A stretch of 64,000 bases of DNA from Firmicutes bacterium HGW-Firmicutes-2 (GCA_002841495.1 PGZV01000015.1:82833-146832); one strand, 5' to 3'; positions 31,985 to 42,015 are shown, counted from the stretch's first letter. Numbers and translations: made by a program. The notes: generated by a model from the sequence alone, not told the origin.

Positions 31985-32998
31985 TTAGTTTTGAACCAAT
32001 TCCTTGCTATGGGTTGATCTTAGTTTCTCTACCAACATCAATGCACCTGTTGATGCCGCACAATCCGTAATATCATCCGTAAGTACTGTAATGTCAGCGT
32101 CATCTATGCCTCTTGAGTTTAATACTATTTTGAACGTCTCTTTTAGAGGCGAAGCGCCACCAATATATATATGATGGTATTTGCTTTTAATATCTGCAAT
32201 AATATTGGGGTTGATATCATTAGAAATCAATGCACCGGCTAAGAAATTCGCACGTTCATTGGATGTTGTTTCCAATTGGATATCCATAAGTCTAACTGCA
32301 AAAGCCGATTTGGTGACGCCATTTTCCAATTCAAAGGCTATACCTTGTTTAATAGATGTTTCATCAATTTCTGTAATAAGGCTTGGTAATATGGAACTTG
32401 ATAGAATCGTTGCATTTACAAGCGCATGTAAAAACTCTCCAAGCATCGTCGTTGAACATCTTTCAATTTCGTTAAACTCATTGATCCATACAAATTTTGT
32501 ATGGGATCCGGGCAAAATCAAAAGTGCAGGTCCCTTGATATTACAAAGTTCAATAATTCCGAAAGACTCTACTTCTTCGCCTCTCATAACATCTATGTGA
32601 TCTAGACTTTCCATTGAAGGTACTTCTACATCGTTTTTCACACCCGGAATAAAGTAAAAGGGTTTATTATCGCACCAGGAGAATGATTTCTTTTCAATGC
32701 CGTTCACTAAATCATTCATGGATACAGGACAAATTCTATGTGGTAATTCCATAAGCCCTAAGTTGCATGTTATCATGCCCGATGCAGCGAAATATTCTAC
32801 ATCTTCAATCCTTCGATTGGCCTTCTTGAGCCCCTCATGAATAATTTCGGCAAGTCCTTTTTCAAGAATTTCCTGACTGCCTGTAATCGCTACGTCTTTA
32901 ATGCCGACACGCGCGCTGGATATTGAAAGGATTTGTCGACCTTCAATAACCTTAATACGACTATTGGTTGTACCCACATCAACTGTTATGGCTATCAC
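31985..32998 (-). CDS. 2-keto-3-deoxy sugar acid kinase, DgoK family
   Basis: A 337-aa protein of the DgoK (2-dehydro-3-deoxygalactonokinase) ASKHA family: MIAITVDVGTTNSRIKVIEG at the start, SGMITCNLGLMELPH, LILPGSHTKFVWI and IYIGGASPLKETF. In this operon the expected step is phosphorylation of KDG to KDPG before Eda, normally done by a PfkB-type KdgK. The DgoK fold apparently takes that role. It overlaps tctA by 4 bp, an arrangement that ties transport and phosphorylation together. Confidence 0.85.
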   Translation of the reverse strand: MIAITVDVGTTNSRIKVIEGRQILSISSARVGIKDVAITGSQEILEKGLAEIIHEGLKKANRRIEDVEYFAASGMITCNLGLMELPHRICPVSMNDLVNGIEKKSFSWCDNKPFYFIPGVKNDVEVPSMESLDHIDVMRGEEVESFGIIELCNIKGPALLILPGSHTKFVWINEFNEIERCSTTMLGEFLHALVNATILSSSILPSLITEIDETSIKQGIAFELENGVTKSAFAVRLMDIQLETTSNERANFLAGALISNDINPNIIADIKSKYHHIYIGGASPLKETFKIVLNSRGIDDADITVLTDDITDCAASTGALMLVEKLRSTHSKELVQN

Positions 32999-34494
32999 TT
33001 TTGTCCCTCCCTTTGCTGTCTTATGTTTGTAATGGTCTTTTTAATAATTGGCATAAAGAATGTAATCACGGCAATGCTTAATAAAACAGCACTTATTGGT
33101 CTTGTAAATAGAACACTGATTTCTCCGTCTGACATCATCAATGATTTTCTAAGCTCGCGTTCAGCCATGGGGCCAAGAATTAATGCAAGTACAATCGGAG
33201 AAGCCGGAAACTCTAATTTCTGCATAACATAACCAATTATGCCACTTACAAACATGACGATGACATCAAAAAAGTTGTTGTTAATTGCATAAGAGCCTAC
33301 AATACAAAGTACAAAAATTACAGGTGTAAGTATATATGCCGGTATCGTTATGATTTTTGTAAACCATTTAATACCTACAAATCCAAGAATAAGCATGAAG
33401 AAATTCGCGATTAAAAACCCGACAAAGATGGTATAAACCAAAGGTGCATGATCTCTAAATAAAAGTGGTCCCGGCTGTAGGCCTTGCATGATAAGAGCAC
33501 CCAGCATTATGGCCGTGGTCGCATCTCCCGGTATCCCAAGTGTTAGCAAAGGTACCATTGCACCACCTGTTACACCATTATTTGCTGCTTCTGGTGCTGC
33601 TATAGCTTCCGGTATGCCTGTACCGAATTTTTCCGGGTGTTTTGAAAATCTTTTGGCTTCGTTATAGGCTACAAAAGCGCCAATATCGCCACCCGCACCC
33701 GGTATGATTCCTATAAAAGTTCCTATAAGACCGGAACGGAGCGCTGTTGGTATAACTTTTTTCATATCCTCCCATGTCGGAAGAATGCGATGAAGTGATT
33801 GCTTAATGCTGACTTTCTTCATCATATCCTCAAGACTGATAAAGGACTGTGACAATGCAAATAAACCAATCATGACCGGAATAAAAGAAAAACCATTAAA
33901 CAAATTCATGTTCCCAAAAGTAAATCTCTGATATCCTGTAACAATATCTATTCCGACTGTTGAGACTAAAAGTCCGATTACCCCTGCCATTATACCTTTT
34001 AGTACATGTTTGCCTGAAACACTAGAAATAATACTGAGTCCAAACATTGCCAGTGCAAAATATTCAGGCGCACTAAATTTCAGTCCAATCTTAGCAAGTT
34101 GTGGTGATATCAATATGAGCAGAATTACACTCAGTGTGCCACCTATATAAGAAGAAACCGCTGATATACCAAGTGCTCTTCCGGCTTCACCTCTTTTAGA
34201 CATTTCAAATCCGTCAATAGCGGTTGCAGCTGCTGCCGGTGTGCCTGGTGTTTTAAGAAGTATTGCTGATATTGACCCTCCGTAGATTGCACCTGCATAA
34301 ATGCCAAGTAGTAACAATATCCCACTTTCGGCATCCATTCCAAATGTTAGAGGCAAGAGTAAGGCTACACCCATAGTCGCTGTTAAGCCAGGAAGAGCAC
34401 CTATAGCAATACCGGCTGCTACACCACATGCTATCATAAATAATATCTCAAAGTTCATTACTGCTGCCAAACCATGTCCAAGTAATTCTAGCAT
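32995..34494 (-). CDS. tctA: Tripartite tricarboxylate transporter large subunit TctA
   Basis: A 499-aa protein with 11-12 helices. It has the family's GALPGLTATMGVALLLPLTF (32-51) and GIIPGAGGDIGAFVAYNEAKRFS (about 262-284), two pseudo-repeated signature loops. Working with TctB and the periplasmic TctC, it would drive secondary uptake. Its position inside a kdu/eda operon predicts a uronate-derived acid as substrate in place of citrate. Confidence 0.94.
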   Translation of the reverse strand: MLELLGHGLAAVMNFEILFMIACGVAAGIAIGALPGLTATMGVALLLPLTFGMDAESGILLLLGIYAGAIYGGSISAILLKTPGTPAAAATAIDGFEMSKRGEAGRALGISAVSSYIGGTLSVILLILISPQLAKIGLKFSAPEYFALAMFGLSIISSVSGKHVLKGIMAGVIGLLVSTVGIDIVTGYQRFTFGNMNLFNGFSFIPVMIGLFALSQSFISLEDMMKKVSIKQSLHRILPTWEDMKKVIPTALRSGLIGTFIGIIPGAGGDIGAFVAYNEAKRFSKHPEKFGTGIPEAIAAPEAANNGVTGGAMVPLLTLGIPGDATTAIMLGALIMQGLQPGPLLFRDHAPLVYTIFVGFLIANFFMLILGFVGIKWFTKIITIPAYILTPVIFVLCIVGSYAINNNFFDVIVMFVSGIIGYVMQKLEFPASPIVLALILGPMAERELRKSLMMSDGEISVLFTRPISAVLLSIAVITFFMPIIKKTITNIRQQREGQK

Positions 34495-34505
34495 ATTATT
34501 TTCTC

Positions 34506-34955
34506 CTAACCTATTATACCTGTCGGAAGCGGAACCGCTAACAACAGCTTAAACACACTATAAATAATTCCCGTTATGACAATCGATACTAAAACCAGTT
34601 TGGGATAATGTTTCATACCATAAAAACGAACTAATCCAAATAAAAACAGTGGTGTTGCAAAAATAAAACCAATAATATTAAGTGCTACCATGTAAGCCAA
34701 TATACTCACCATCGTAATGTATGCTTTGATTGCATATATATCAAATAAACCTGTTTTACTCTCATCTTTACTGATAAAAGTTGATATAAAAAGTATTAGA
34801 CTTAGCCCTATGATTGTTAATGCTAAGATTCTTGGAAAAAAATCAGGACCGGTGATTGTACCGCCTTCATAACTTGGAAAACTGCTGATTTCAAAAAGAA
34901 CAAAAATACCAATTAAGATAAGTATGATGGAAATAATCATATTTCCCTTTTTCAC
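34506..34955 (-). CDS. tctB: Tripartite tricarboxylate transporter small subunit TctB
   Basis: A 149-aa protein with four hydrophobic helices (about 7-25, 40-62, 76-100, 118-146). Its N-terminus (IISIILILIGIFVLFEISSFP) and PDFFPRILALTIIGLSLILF match TctB. It is coupled with tctA by 11 bp. It is separated from tctC by about 200 bp that holds a long inverted repeat. Confidence 0.9.
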   Translation of the reverse strand: MKKGNMIISIILILIGIFVLFEISSFPSYEGGTITGPDFFPRILALTIIGLSLILFISTFISKDESKTGLFDIYAIKAYITMVSILAYMVALNIIGFIFATPLFLFGLVRFYGMKHYPKLVLVSIVITGIIYSVFKLLLAVPLPTGIIG

Positions 34956-35038
34956 AATTGCACCTCCGCGAAGTATTCTAAAACATTCATAACCATATCC
35001 TCTACATATTTGTATAGGATGAAAGTATCAACCTATTT

Positions 35039-35120
35039 GCTAAGTTTCTGTCTACAATACATCGTTCCAATTGCATAAAATGGACTCACTATATTGTAGA
35101 CAGATTACGTGAAACTTAGC
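35039..35120 (-). repeat. Long inverted repeat between tctC and tctB
   Basis: GCTAAGTTTC+TGTCTACAATA (35039-35060) is complementary to TATTGTAGACAGA+GAAACTTAGC (35092-35120), apart from an 8-nt bulge in the right arm. On the transcript this gives a large hairpin downstream of tctC. The GTGAAACTTAG end recalls the MITE-like elements in this window (AGTGAAACTTAG), but the outer ends differ. Confidence 0.75.
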
Positions 35121-35152
35121 TTTATGTTATTCAGATATTTAGTCCTAAAGTA

Positions 35153-36118
35153 TTACTTGATATCTGCTACAAGATCTTTGAAAAATTTATTTTCAGAGTT
35201 CATTTTTTCTCTGTATTGTGCTTCATCAAGGATGGCTATGGTTAATCCACTATTTGCCATAAATGAAGTAAATGACTCTTCCTTAACAGCTTGACCAAAT
35301 GCTTCTTTAAGTACATTCATAACATCATCCGGTGTATCTTTTGGTACTGCTAAACCTCTCCATGTACCTATTGCTACATCATAACCTGATTCCTTAAGAG
35401 TCGGTACATCCGGAAATGAGTTTAATCTTTCGTTATCCGCTACACCAAGTATCTTAAGTTGACCTGCCTCAACTTGTGAAGCAACCTCAGCAGGACTAAC
35501 CGTTACCGCTTCAATATGTCCGCCTAAAATCGCTGCAACTGCCGGCGCTGCGCCTTCATATGGAATATGGTTAAACTTTACATCCGCTGCTTTTTCTATG
35601 GCTACTGCTGCCAAATGCCATATCGCACCTACCCCTGAATTACCAATCTGAACTTTACCCGGATTTTCTTTTGCATATGCAAGAAATTCTTCTACTGTAT
35701 CCCAAGGTGCATCTGCTGCTACAGTAATCGCTGCAGGCTCTGCATTGATTTGCATAATTGGTCTAAAATCATCACTTGTAAAAGGTGCAAGATCTTGTGG
35801 TGGTAACGTTGTAAGTTCTACACAAATAGTTGTAACTGTGTAACCATCCGGTTTTGCGTTAGCACCTTCACCCATACCAACCGCACCACCGGCACCTGTT
35901 TTATTTACAACCACTAATGGTTGCTCAAGACTGTTCTTTGCCGCATCTGCAACTGCTCTTGTTACAATATCCGTTCCGCCACCTGCTGAAAAAGGAACGA
36001 TCATAGTTATTGGTCCGTTTGGAAATTTTGCTTCTTCTTTTGCACAACCTGCTAACATAATCGTTACCATTGCTACAATTAGTACTACCGACCCTAATCT
36101 CTTTGTTAATCTTTTCAT
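35153..36118 (-). CDS. tctC: TctC-type solute-binding lipoprotein
   Basis: A 321-aa protein with a lipoprotein signal (hydrophobic 9-22, then LAGC with Cys25 the lipid site). It has the Bug/TctC fold: ITMIVPFSAGGGTDIVTRAVA (37-57), VVNKTGAGGAVG, NSGVGAIWHLAAV and GTWRGLAVPKDTP. It binds the acid substrate and delivers it to TctAB. First of the transporter genes after eda; a hairpin after it could raise its mRNA level relative to tctBA. Confidence 0.95.
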   Translation of the reverse strand: MKRLTKRLGSVVLIVAMVTIMLAGCAKEEAKFPNGPITMIVPFSAGGGTDIVTRAVADAAKNSLEQPLVVVNKTGAGGAVGMGEGANAKPDGYTVTTICVELTTLPPQDLAPFTSDDFRPIMQINAEPAAITVAADAPWDTVEEFLAYAKENPGKVQIGNSGVGAIWHLAAVAIEKAADVKFNHIPYEGAAPAVAAILGGHIEAVTVSPAEVASQVEAGQLKILGVADNERLNSFPDVPTLKESGYDVAIGTWRGLAVPKDTPDDVMNVLKEAFGQAVKEESFTSFMANSGLTIAILDEAQYREKMNSENKFFKDLVADIK

Positions 36119-36182
36119 TTTTTACCTCCGCATAGTTTTGTTTTGATACAGCTACTTATTTCAAGACATCATGTCCTAAAAA

Positions 36183-36812
36183 CTAATTCATTAGCGTCAC
36201 ATATTTTTGGAAATGGTCTTTTAGCAAATTATATCTACCTTCTACGATCAATTTATTGTCGATTAAGGCAGACCCAAGTCCAAATGCATCCACGCCCACT
36301 TTGATATATGCTTCCATATTGCTCAGATTCATCCCACCAACAGCCATGATCTTAACATCTTCTAGTGGTCCTCTTAGTTGATTTATATATTCTGTGCCCA
36401 GAGCAACTGCAGGGAAAAGTTTTACTATTTCACAACCCAGTTGATGGGCTTTTACGATTTCTGTTGGGCTAAACACCCCTGGAGCAACTAATATTTTCTT
36501 TTGTTGTGCTGTCTCTATACATTCTTCAGATAGATTTGGACAAATTAAAAATTGAGCACCAGCATCAATAGCTTGAACTGCATCTGTTTTGTTCATGACT
36601 GTACCAGCCCCAATCCAAGCTGCCTTTTCATATCTCTTTGATGCCTCTTCTATAATCTTCAATGCTTTATGGGTATTTAATGTTACTTCAAAATTCGTTA
36701 TACCTACATCTATCAGCGTCTCCATGACTTTGAAGTTATCTTCATACTCTAATCCTCTTAATATCGCTACGATCTTTTTGCTTAATATGCTTTCAAGTAC
36801 TTGCTGTTTCAT
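36183..36812 (-). CDS. eda: KDPG aldolase Eda
   Basis: A 209-aa class I aldolase: KIVAILRGL (about 12-20), FEVTLNTHKALKII, the glyoxylate/pyruvate-site GAGTVMNKTDAVQAIDAGAQFLICP, and the Schiff-base Lys in CEIVKLFPA (about 130). It splits KDPG into pyruvate and glyceraldehyde 3-phosphate, the end of the uronate route. It begins 160 bp downstream of the IclR gene with its own likely promoter and operator. Confidence 0.95.
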   Translation of the reverse strand: MKQQVLESILSKKIVAILRGLEYEDNFKVMETLIDVGITNFEVTLNTHKALKIIEEASKRYEKAAWIGAGTVMNKTDAVQAIDAGAQFLICPNLSEECIETAQQKKILVAPGVFSPTEIVKAHQLGCEIVKLFPAVALGTEYINQLRGPLEDVKIMAVGGMNLSNMEAYIKVGVDAFGLGSALIDNKLIVEGRYNLLKDHFQKYVTLMN

Positions 36813-36915
36813 TCAAATGTCCTCCTATATCTTCATAAAATTCTGTTTACCAAGACCATATATTTAATTTTTTCAAATACCCTTCTACTTTTATTATCAT
36901 TTACTCATCTTTGTT

Positions 36916-36940
36916 GTTCCGTATTATGAAACAGCGTTCC
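36916..36940 (-). promoter_or_regulatory. Candidate KdgR/IclR operator upstream of eda
   Basis: GTTCC-N7-GAAAC-AGC-GTTCC (36916-36940): GAAACAGCGTTCC is a 5+3+5 dyad with one mismatch, and the outer GTTCC pairs likewise with GAAAC. It resembles the KdgR box core (TGAAACA-n-TGTTTCA). It lies between the IclR gene and the eda-tct-kdu genes. Confidence 0.45.
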
Positions 36941-36973
36941 CGTTATGTAATAAAAAAAAATAATATTCTGTTA

Positions 36974-37753
36974 CTAATTAAAGTTCCCTAATTGATAAGA
37001 TATCATCTTTGCTGTATTGGTTATCTTCTCAATTAATTCAGGAAAACGTTCTTTAGTGATATAAAGAGTTGGTCCAGCTATACTAATTGAAGCAATTACT
37101 TTGTCATGCCGATCATACACAGGAGCCGCTATACAACGTATACCTTCTTCATGCTCAATCTCATCAAAGCCATAACCTTGCTCTTTGATTTTTTTTAACT
37201 CAATCTCAAAATCTCTATGGTTTGTAATTGTGTTGGGTGTATAGTAGGTCATGTCTTCTTCTTTGACCAATTTTTTTACTTTATCAAAATCCATGTCGCA
37301 TAATAGCACTTTTCCAACACCGGTACAATGAAGTGGTACACGTTTGCCAATCTGTGAATATATTCGAATGGTATTTGCACGCTTACTTTCTACCTTATCA
37401 ATATAAACCGATTCTTCACCCTCAAGAACTGCTAGATGAACGATTTCTTGTGTTTGATTTGCCAGTTCCTGAATATATGGTCTTGCTATACTTCTTAGAT
37501 CCATAGATTCTAGGAGCGCACCTGCAAGAAAGAGTATCTTCGTTCCAAGGCAATAGTTGTTTGTCTCAAGATCTTGTTTCACATAGCCTCTATTGAATAA
37601 TGACATCAGCAATCTATGGGTTGTACTTTTATGTAAACCTAAGACATTCGCCAATGTGGTTACGCCACAGCCATCTTTATGTCTGGCAAGCTCTTCTAAA
37701 ATAATAAGTGAGCGGTCAACTGATTGTACGGCCCCCTCCTTATACTCCTTCAT
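36974..37753 (-). CDS. kdgR: IclR-family regulator, probable KdgR
   Basis: A 259-aa protein. Residues about 10-70 are a winged helix (SVDRSLIILEELARH, TTLANVLGLHKSTTHRLLMSL) and about 80-255 the IclR effector domain (VHLAVLEGEESVYIDKVES, LHCTGVGKVLL, IEHEEGIRCIAAPVYD). In this neighbourhood it is expected to repress the uronate genes and to be released by KDG. Close to a likely operator downstream. The symbol rests on context. Confidence 0.85.
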   Translation of the reverse strand: MKEYKEGAVQSVDRSLIILEELARHKDGCGVTTLANVLGLHKSTTHRLLMSLFNRGYVKQDLETNNYCLGTKILFLAGALLESMDLRSIARPYIQELANQTQEIVHLAVLEGEESVYIDKVESKRANTIRIYSQIGKRVPLHCTGVGKVLLCDMDFDKVKKLVKEEDMTYYTPNTITNHRDFEIELKKIKEQGYGFDEIEHEEGIRCIAAPVYDRHDKVIASISIAGPTLYITKERFPELIEKITNTAKMISYQLGNFN

Positions 37754-37985
37754 CTTTTACCTTCTTTCAGAATAGTTTTGCACAAGTTTGAGTATGATCA
37801 CATTGTTTGTCATCCTATGTAGTTTTATCAAATAAATCTTTTGCAAACCATTTTTTTTGGTCATATTGCTTTTCATTACCCATTATATGACCGTCTTTTT
37901 ACAAAGTCAAGCAAATTTTCATCAAAGCAAACACATATTTTATTCATTTGTACTAATTCCTTAATAACATTCACTCGATACATAA
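37754..37985. other. Gene-free stretch upstream of kdgR
   Basis: The 353-bp gap 37754-38106 holds the upstream region of kdgR (AAAGGTAAAAGATG site just before its start) and the terminator of the MCP gene at its far end. Between them is AT-rich DNA with a repeated ATATGAC/GGTCATAT dyad near 37858-37892. No open frame with coding character or RNA gene was recognised. Confidence 0.6.
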
Positions 37986-37990
37986 TAAAA

Positions 37991-38035
37991 AATTCTTCTA
38001 CCTTCAATGCATTAAGCATTGTTAATAAAAGAATT
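37991..38035 (-). terminator. Terminator of the MCP gene
   Basis: AATTCTT/AAGAATT as the outer arms and CAATGC-attaa-GCATTG as the inner hairpin, followed on the minus strand by TTTTTTATTATG. It is about 70 bp past the MCP stop. Confidence 0.65.
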
Positions 38036-38106
38036 CTATTATGATTATCGTATCAACATTTTAAGTTTCTGACTGAAGGAACACCTACTTCAACTTAATT
38101 CACAAT

Positions 38107-40125
38107 CTAGTGAATCCCGGTACCAAGTTCGAATTTTGAAACTACTTTTTGCATCGATTCAGCCAATATAGCTAGCTCTTCACTGGCTTCAGCTATTTCT
38201 TGAATGGCTGCGGTTTGTTCTTCAACTGATGCTGCTGTTTGCTCAGTACTGGCAGCATTTTCTTCAGAAATTGCTGATAAGCTTTCAATGATACTAACAA
38301 TATCATCTTTCTTGATTGCCATCTCCTGACTGGCGTTGTTTAATCCCTCCATAACCGTTTTCATGCCTTCTATGGCAATAGATATTCCTTCGAACTTTTT
38401 GTTTGTACTCTCAACACTTTTGGTTTGAGAGGATATTATGCCTTCTACTTCTTTGATTGTAACAACCGATTGCTCCGTTTTTCCTGAAAGTTCTTGAATG
38501 ATAAACACAATTTCATCTGTAAAGCTATTGGATTGTTCTGCAAGCTTTCTGATTTCGTCCGCAACGACTGCAAATCCTCTTCCGGCCTCACCGGCTCTAG
38601 CAGCCTCTATCGCCGCATTAAGTGCAAGTAGATTGGTTTGACTGGCAATATTTTTGATCATCTGACTAGCATTCTCAATTTTTGTAGCACTTTGACTTGT
38701 CTCAAAAATCACATCATGAATGTCACTTGTTGCTTTTTCACTTGCTTTGGTTTTGTTGACAAGATCCAATAATACTTCCATGCCCTCATCTTTGAACTTA
38801 TTAACTTGATTCGCTGCGCTATTAAGCTCTTTAATAAAGTGCAAATCCTGTGTAATCAAATCACTCAATTGATTTACACTTGTTGCTCCATGCTCCGTTT
38901 CTTTTGCCTGATCCGTTGCACCAACGGCCATTTCTTCGACAGCTCTAGCCACTTCATCTGCTGCAATAGCTACTTGTTGACTGGTTGATGTCAATTCCTC
39001 CGAAGTCGCTGCCACTTGTCCTGAAGTATCCAATATCTGTTTGACCAGCTCTATGAAATTATCTCGCATAGCTATAAGTGATATAGCAATTACGCCAATC
39101 TCGTCACTTCTTTTTGAGTGTTTTATAATGCTTTGATCGCCTTCTTTCGTCAAATCATAACGAGCAAGTCGATCTACATAACCCGATAAATATTTAATGG
39201 GTTTTGAGATGTAGCTTCCAATAATCAGCGCACCTAACACCCCAATAATGATAACAACACCAGAAATAATTACCATAACATTTCTAAGTTCTACCGTTCC
39301 ACTTAGAAAGTCCTCCTCATAATTACCGATTCCAAGTGTCCAATTGGTATTAGATATAGGGGTCATTGCAGTAATCCTATTGACGCCGGATAGTTCATAA
39401 TTTGCAAGTCCCCGATTCCCAATACCAAGCTCTTTTAATGCAAGTCCAAATGCCTTTAATTCCCCATTGTCTTCAATATCTTTAAAAGGATTTCGTTGTT
39501 CAAGTACATATTCTCTTTTAGGATGTGCGTACATAGTACTGTCAGCGCCTACGATAAAGGCATATCCATTTTCACCAAAGCCCAGTTGATCGGTTAATTC
39601 ACTAAGTGATGTCCCATCTCGTGTACCTATTAAAGCACCTACAACCACACCATTTGAATTAATTGGAACCGCATCAATAAATATGGGTTCTCCAGTTACT
39701 CTACTGATGACCACATCTGAAACATTATCATCTCCATTAAGCGCCTTTTGAATATAATCTCTGTCATCTAATTGTACTGTTTCTCCACTTAATACAAATC
39801 TCGCCGTTCCATCTGTATGCACCACGGCCATATCTTGATAGCCTAATCTTTCAATATCCTTCATCAAGGATATTTTTTGTTTTTCCCACTCCATACCGTT
39901 CATATTTTCTCTCAAGGATATTTCATTCAGTACAGCCAGACGTATATCCATCAACGCTGTTATTTGATCTGCCACTTCATCTGAATACTCTAACATGGCT
40001 TCTTCTGCTGTCTTTATAACAATTCTTGAACTGAATGTTACAGCTGTCAGTCCTAAGGTAATTGAAATAAAGATGATTAAAAGTCCTACAAACATTGCGA
40101 TACGTTTTGATAAATTAATTTTCAT
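38107..40125 (-). CDS. Methyl-accepting chemotaxis protein with Cache sensor
   Basis: A 672-aa transducer. Helix 1 is at about 10-32, the extracytoplasmic double Cache domain at about 40-280 (the [13 protein letters not shown] and [20 protein letters not shown] elements bind small ligands such as amino or carboxylic acids in relatives), helix 2 at about 284-306, HAMP at about 307-360, then the signalling domain. The hairpin tip [28 protein letters not shown] is intact. Many [18 protein letters not shown] heptads carry likely methylation sites. Stand-alone gene; ligand unknown. A truncated relative exists at 51715-52361. Confidence 0.95.
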   Translation of the reverse strand: MKINLSKRIAMFVGLLIIFISITLGLTAVTFSSRIVIKTAEEAMLEYSDEVADQITALMDIRLAVLNEISLRENMNGMEWEKQKISLMKDIERLGYQDMAVVHTDGTARFVLSGETVQLDDRDYIQKALNGDDNVSDVVISRVTGEPIFIDAVPINSNGVVVGALIGTRDGTSLSELTDQLGFGENGYAFIVGADSTMYAHPKREYVLEQRNPFKDIEDNGELKAFGLALKELGIGNRGLANYELSGVNRITAMTPISNTNWTLGIGNYEEDFLSGTVELRNVMVIISGVVIIIGVLGALIIGSYISKPIKYLSGYVDRLARYDLTKEGDQSIIKHSKRSDEIGVIAISLIAMRDNFIELVKQILDTSGQVAATSEELTSTSQQVAIAADEVARAVEEMAVGATDQAKETEHGATSVNQLSDLITQDLHFIKELNSAANQVNKFKDEGMEVLLDLVNKTKASEKATSDIHDVIFETSQSATKIENASQMIKNIASQTNLLALNAAIEAARAGEAGRGFAVVADEIRKLAEQSNSFTDEIVFIIQELSGKTEQSVVTIKEVEGIISSQTKSVESTNKKFEGISIAIEGMKTVMEGLNNASQEMAIKKDDIVSIIESLSAISEENAASTEQTAASVEEQTAAIQEIAEASEELAILAESMQKVVSKFELGTGIH

Positions 40126-40356
40126 ATTATTTTTTTATATATTGGAATCATTGATTACACAATATATCCTTTCTAAGTATTATTTATATGTGCTTTGTTT
40201 AACTTCTTAATATTAAGGATATAGCCCTTTAGTCCTAGTGTAAATAGGTCTACGGTCCTATCTTTTAATCATTCTCTGCAGATATATATTATTACTTAAT
40301 AAATAATACTGCTCAACCTTTGGGTTCTAGAAAGTAAAATACATTGATAAAATAAA

Positions 40357-40388
40357 AAACTCAAATGACCAACTTGTCATTTGAGTTT
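40357..40388 (-). terminator. Terminator of the RNA helicase gene
   Basis: AAACTCAAATGAC (40357-40369) pairs perfectly with GTCATTTGAGTTT (40376-40388) with a 6-nt loop. On the minus strand it is followed by TTTTATTTTAT. It lies 35 bp past the helicase stop. Confidence 0.92.
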
Positions 40389-40422
40389 CATTTTTTATTT
40401 GAATAAGATTATAAAAACTTTG

Positions 40423-41865
40423 CTATACTTTCTTAATCTTAACATCCCTGCCTTTGACTTTTACCTTACTGAGTCCCTCTTCCACAATCTGACCTTTATG
40501 ATTAAAAATCTCCACATAGGTACAGGAATCTTGAATGTCGATAATACCGATATCTTCGGATCCAATCCCAGGCAAATTACTGATGGCACCGAGCACATCA
40601 CCGGCACGCATCTTCTTTTTCTTCCCGGCATTGATACGCAACCTTGTTATGTCCTTATGAAGCTGATCTTTCTTCTCTCTTTTTGGTTTTGGTTTGTCCT
40701 TTAATCCTGTCGTCTTTGTAATCGCTTTTTGCTGCAATACCTTTCCATCTTCTAGTGGAACTTTATAGCCTATAAATGCTTGTATTTCATCCCACTTTCT
40801 TTGATCATGAGTGGATACAAAAGTTATGGCGCGGCCTTCCTCGCCAACACGTCCCGTCCGACCTATTCTATGAACATAGTTTTCATTGTCTATGGGCACA
40901 TTATAGTTAACCACCAAATCAAGGCTATCTACATGAATCCCTCTAGCAGCAAGATCTGTCGCTATCAAGTACGTAACATCCCCGTCTTTAAAGGTTGATA
41001 TAGCCCTGAGTCGATCTTTTTGCGCCATGCCACCATGAAGTGCCATACAATCGTATTTTCCTTTGATGAGCTTCTGGACCAATTGGTCCGCTTTGATTCT
41101 TGTGTTGCAAAAAATCAGACAGCTCCTAGGCTTTAGTTCTTCCATCAACTTCGTTAATAGCATGAATTTCCAATCATCTGCAACCTCGTACCAGACCTGC
41201 TTAATTTGATCAATGGGAGCTTGGGTGGATTCAACTTCTATACGCAAAGGGTCAATCATATGCTTTGAACAAATAAATTCTATCTCCGGTGGCATCGTAG
41301 CAGAAAAAAGAAGGGTTGTGCGTTCCTTCGGTATTTTCTTAATAATCGCCTCAACATCTTCAAGAAAGCCTCTTTTTAGCATTTCATCCGCTTCATCAAT
41401 AATCAAATATTTAATTTGTTCCAATACAAGATTCTTTTTCTTAATCAAATCGCCAAGACGCCCCGGCGTCCCTACTACTACATGAACACGTTGCTTTAAC
41501 TGTCTAAGTTGAATGTGTATCGGCTGTTTGCCATAAATCGGAAGGCAACGTATTTTCTTATATCTGCCAATGCTGGCGATCTCTTCACACACTTGAACCG
41601 CCAACTCTCTAGTGGGTGTTAGTATCAGCACCTGAGGTAGATTCTCATCCATCTCCAACTTCTCTGCTATCGGAATACCAAAAGCCGCCGTCTTACCACT
41701 TCCGGTTTGTGATTGTACAATAAGATCCCTTCCCTCAAGTATATGAGGCATAACCCTATCTTGAACGGCTAAAGGTTGATTATAACCCAGTACGTCTAAT
41801 GCCTTGCCAATGTCATCGCCAATGCCATACATTTTACTGAACTCATTTTTTATGGTGTTTCTCAT
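40423..41865 (-). CDS. dbpA: DEAD-box RNA helicase, DbpA/YxiN type
   Basis: A 480-aa protein. It has a Q-motif near 25, Walker A QSQTGSGKT (about 52-60), PTRELAVQ, DEAD (about 153-156), SAT, then helicase-C with CNTRIKADQLVQKL, ATDLAARGIH and HRIGRTGR. Residues about 405-480 form the DbpA RNA-binding domain (LRINAGKKKKMRAGDVLGAI, VEIFNHKGQIVEEGL), which in B. subtilis YxiN and E. coli DbpA binds hairpin 92 of 23S rRNA. Size equals YxiN. Role: late 50S assembly. Monocistronic. Confidence 0.93.
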   Translation of the reverse strand: MRNTIKNEFSKMYGIGDDIGKALDVLGYNQPLAVQDRVMPHILEGRDLIVQSQTGSGKTAAFGIPIAEKLEMDENLPQVLILTPTRELAVQVCEEIASIGRYKKIRCLPIYGKQPIHIQLRQLKQRVHVVVGTPGRLGDLIKKKNLVLEQIKYLIIDEADEMLKRGFLEDVEAIIKKIPKERTTLLFSATMPPEIEFICSKHMIDPLRIEVESTQAPIDQIKQVWYEVADDWKFMLLTKLMEELKPRSCLIFCNTRIKADQLVQKLIKGKYDCMALHGGMAQKDRLRAISTFKDGDVTYLIATDLAARGIHVDSLDLVVNYNVPIDNENYVHRIGRTGRVGEEGRAITFVSTHDQRKWDEIQAFIGYKVPLEDGKVLQQKAITKTTGLKDKPKPKREKKDQLHKDITRLRINAGKKKKMRAGDVLGAISNLPGIGSEDIGIIDIQDSCTYVEIFNHKGQIVEEGLSKVKVKGRDVKIKKV

Positions 41866-41940
41866 AGTGTTGTCTTACCTTCCTTGCTACGATCCGATGC
41901 TTTTTGCTTATTATAACGTATCCACACACAAATTAATATA

Positions 41941-41983
41941 AAAACCGCCAACCGGAGCGTCTTTCGCTCAAGTTGACGGTTTT
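41941..41983 (-). terminator. Terminator after dctM
   Basis: AAAACCG(C/T)CAACC(T)GAGCG arms pair over about 18 bp (41941-41959 with 41965-41983, a few wobbles) around TCTTT, with AAAA on one side and TTTTT on the other. It lies between the TRAP operon end and the helicase start, and may work in both directions. Confidence 0.85.
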
Positions 41984-42015
41984 TATAACCTCATCTATTT
42001 TACATATTCTAAATT

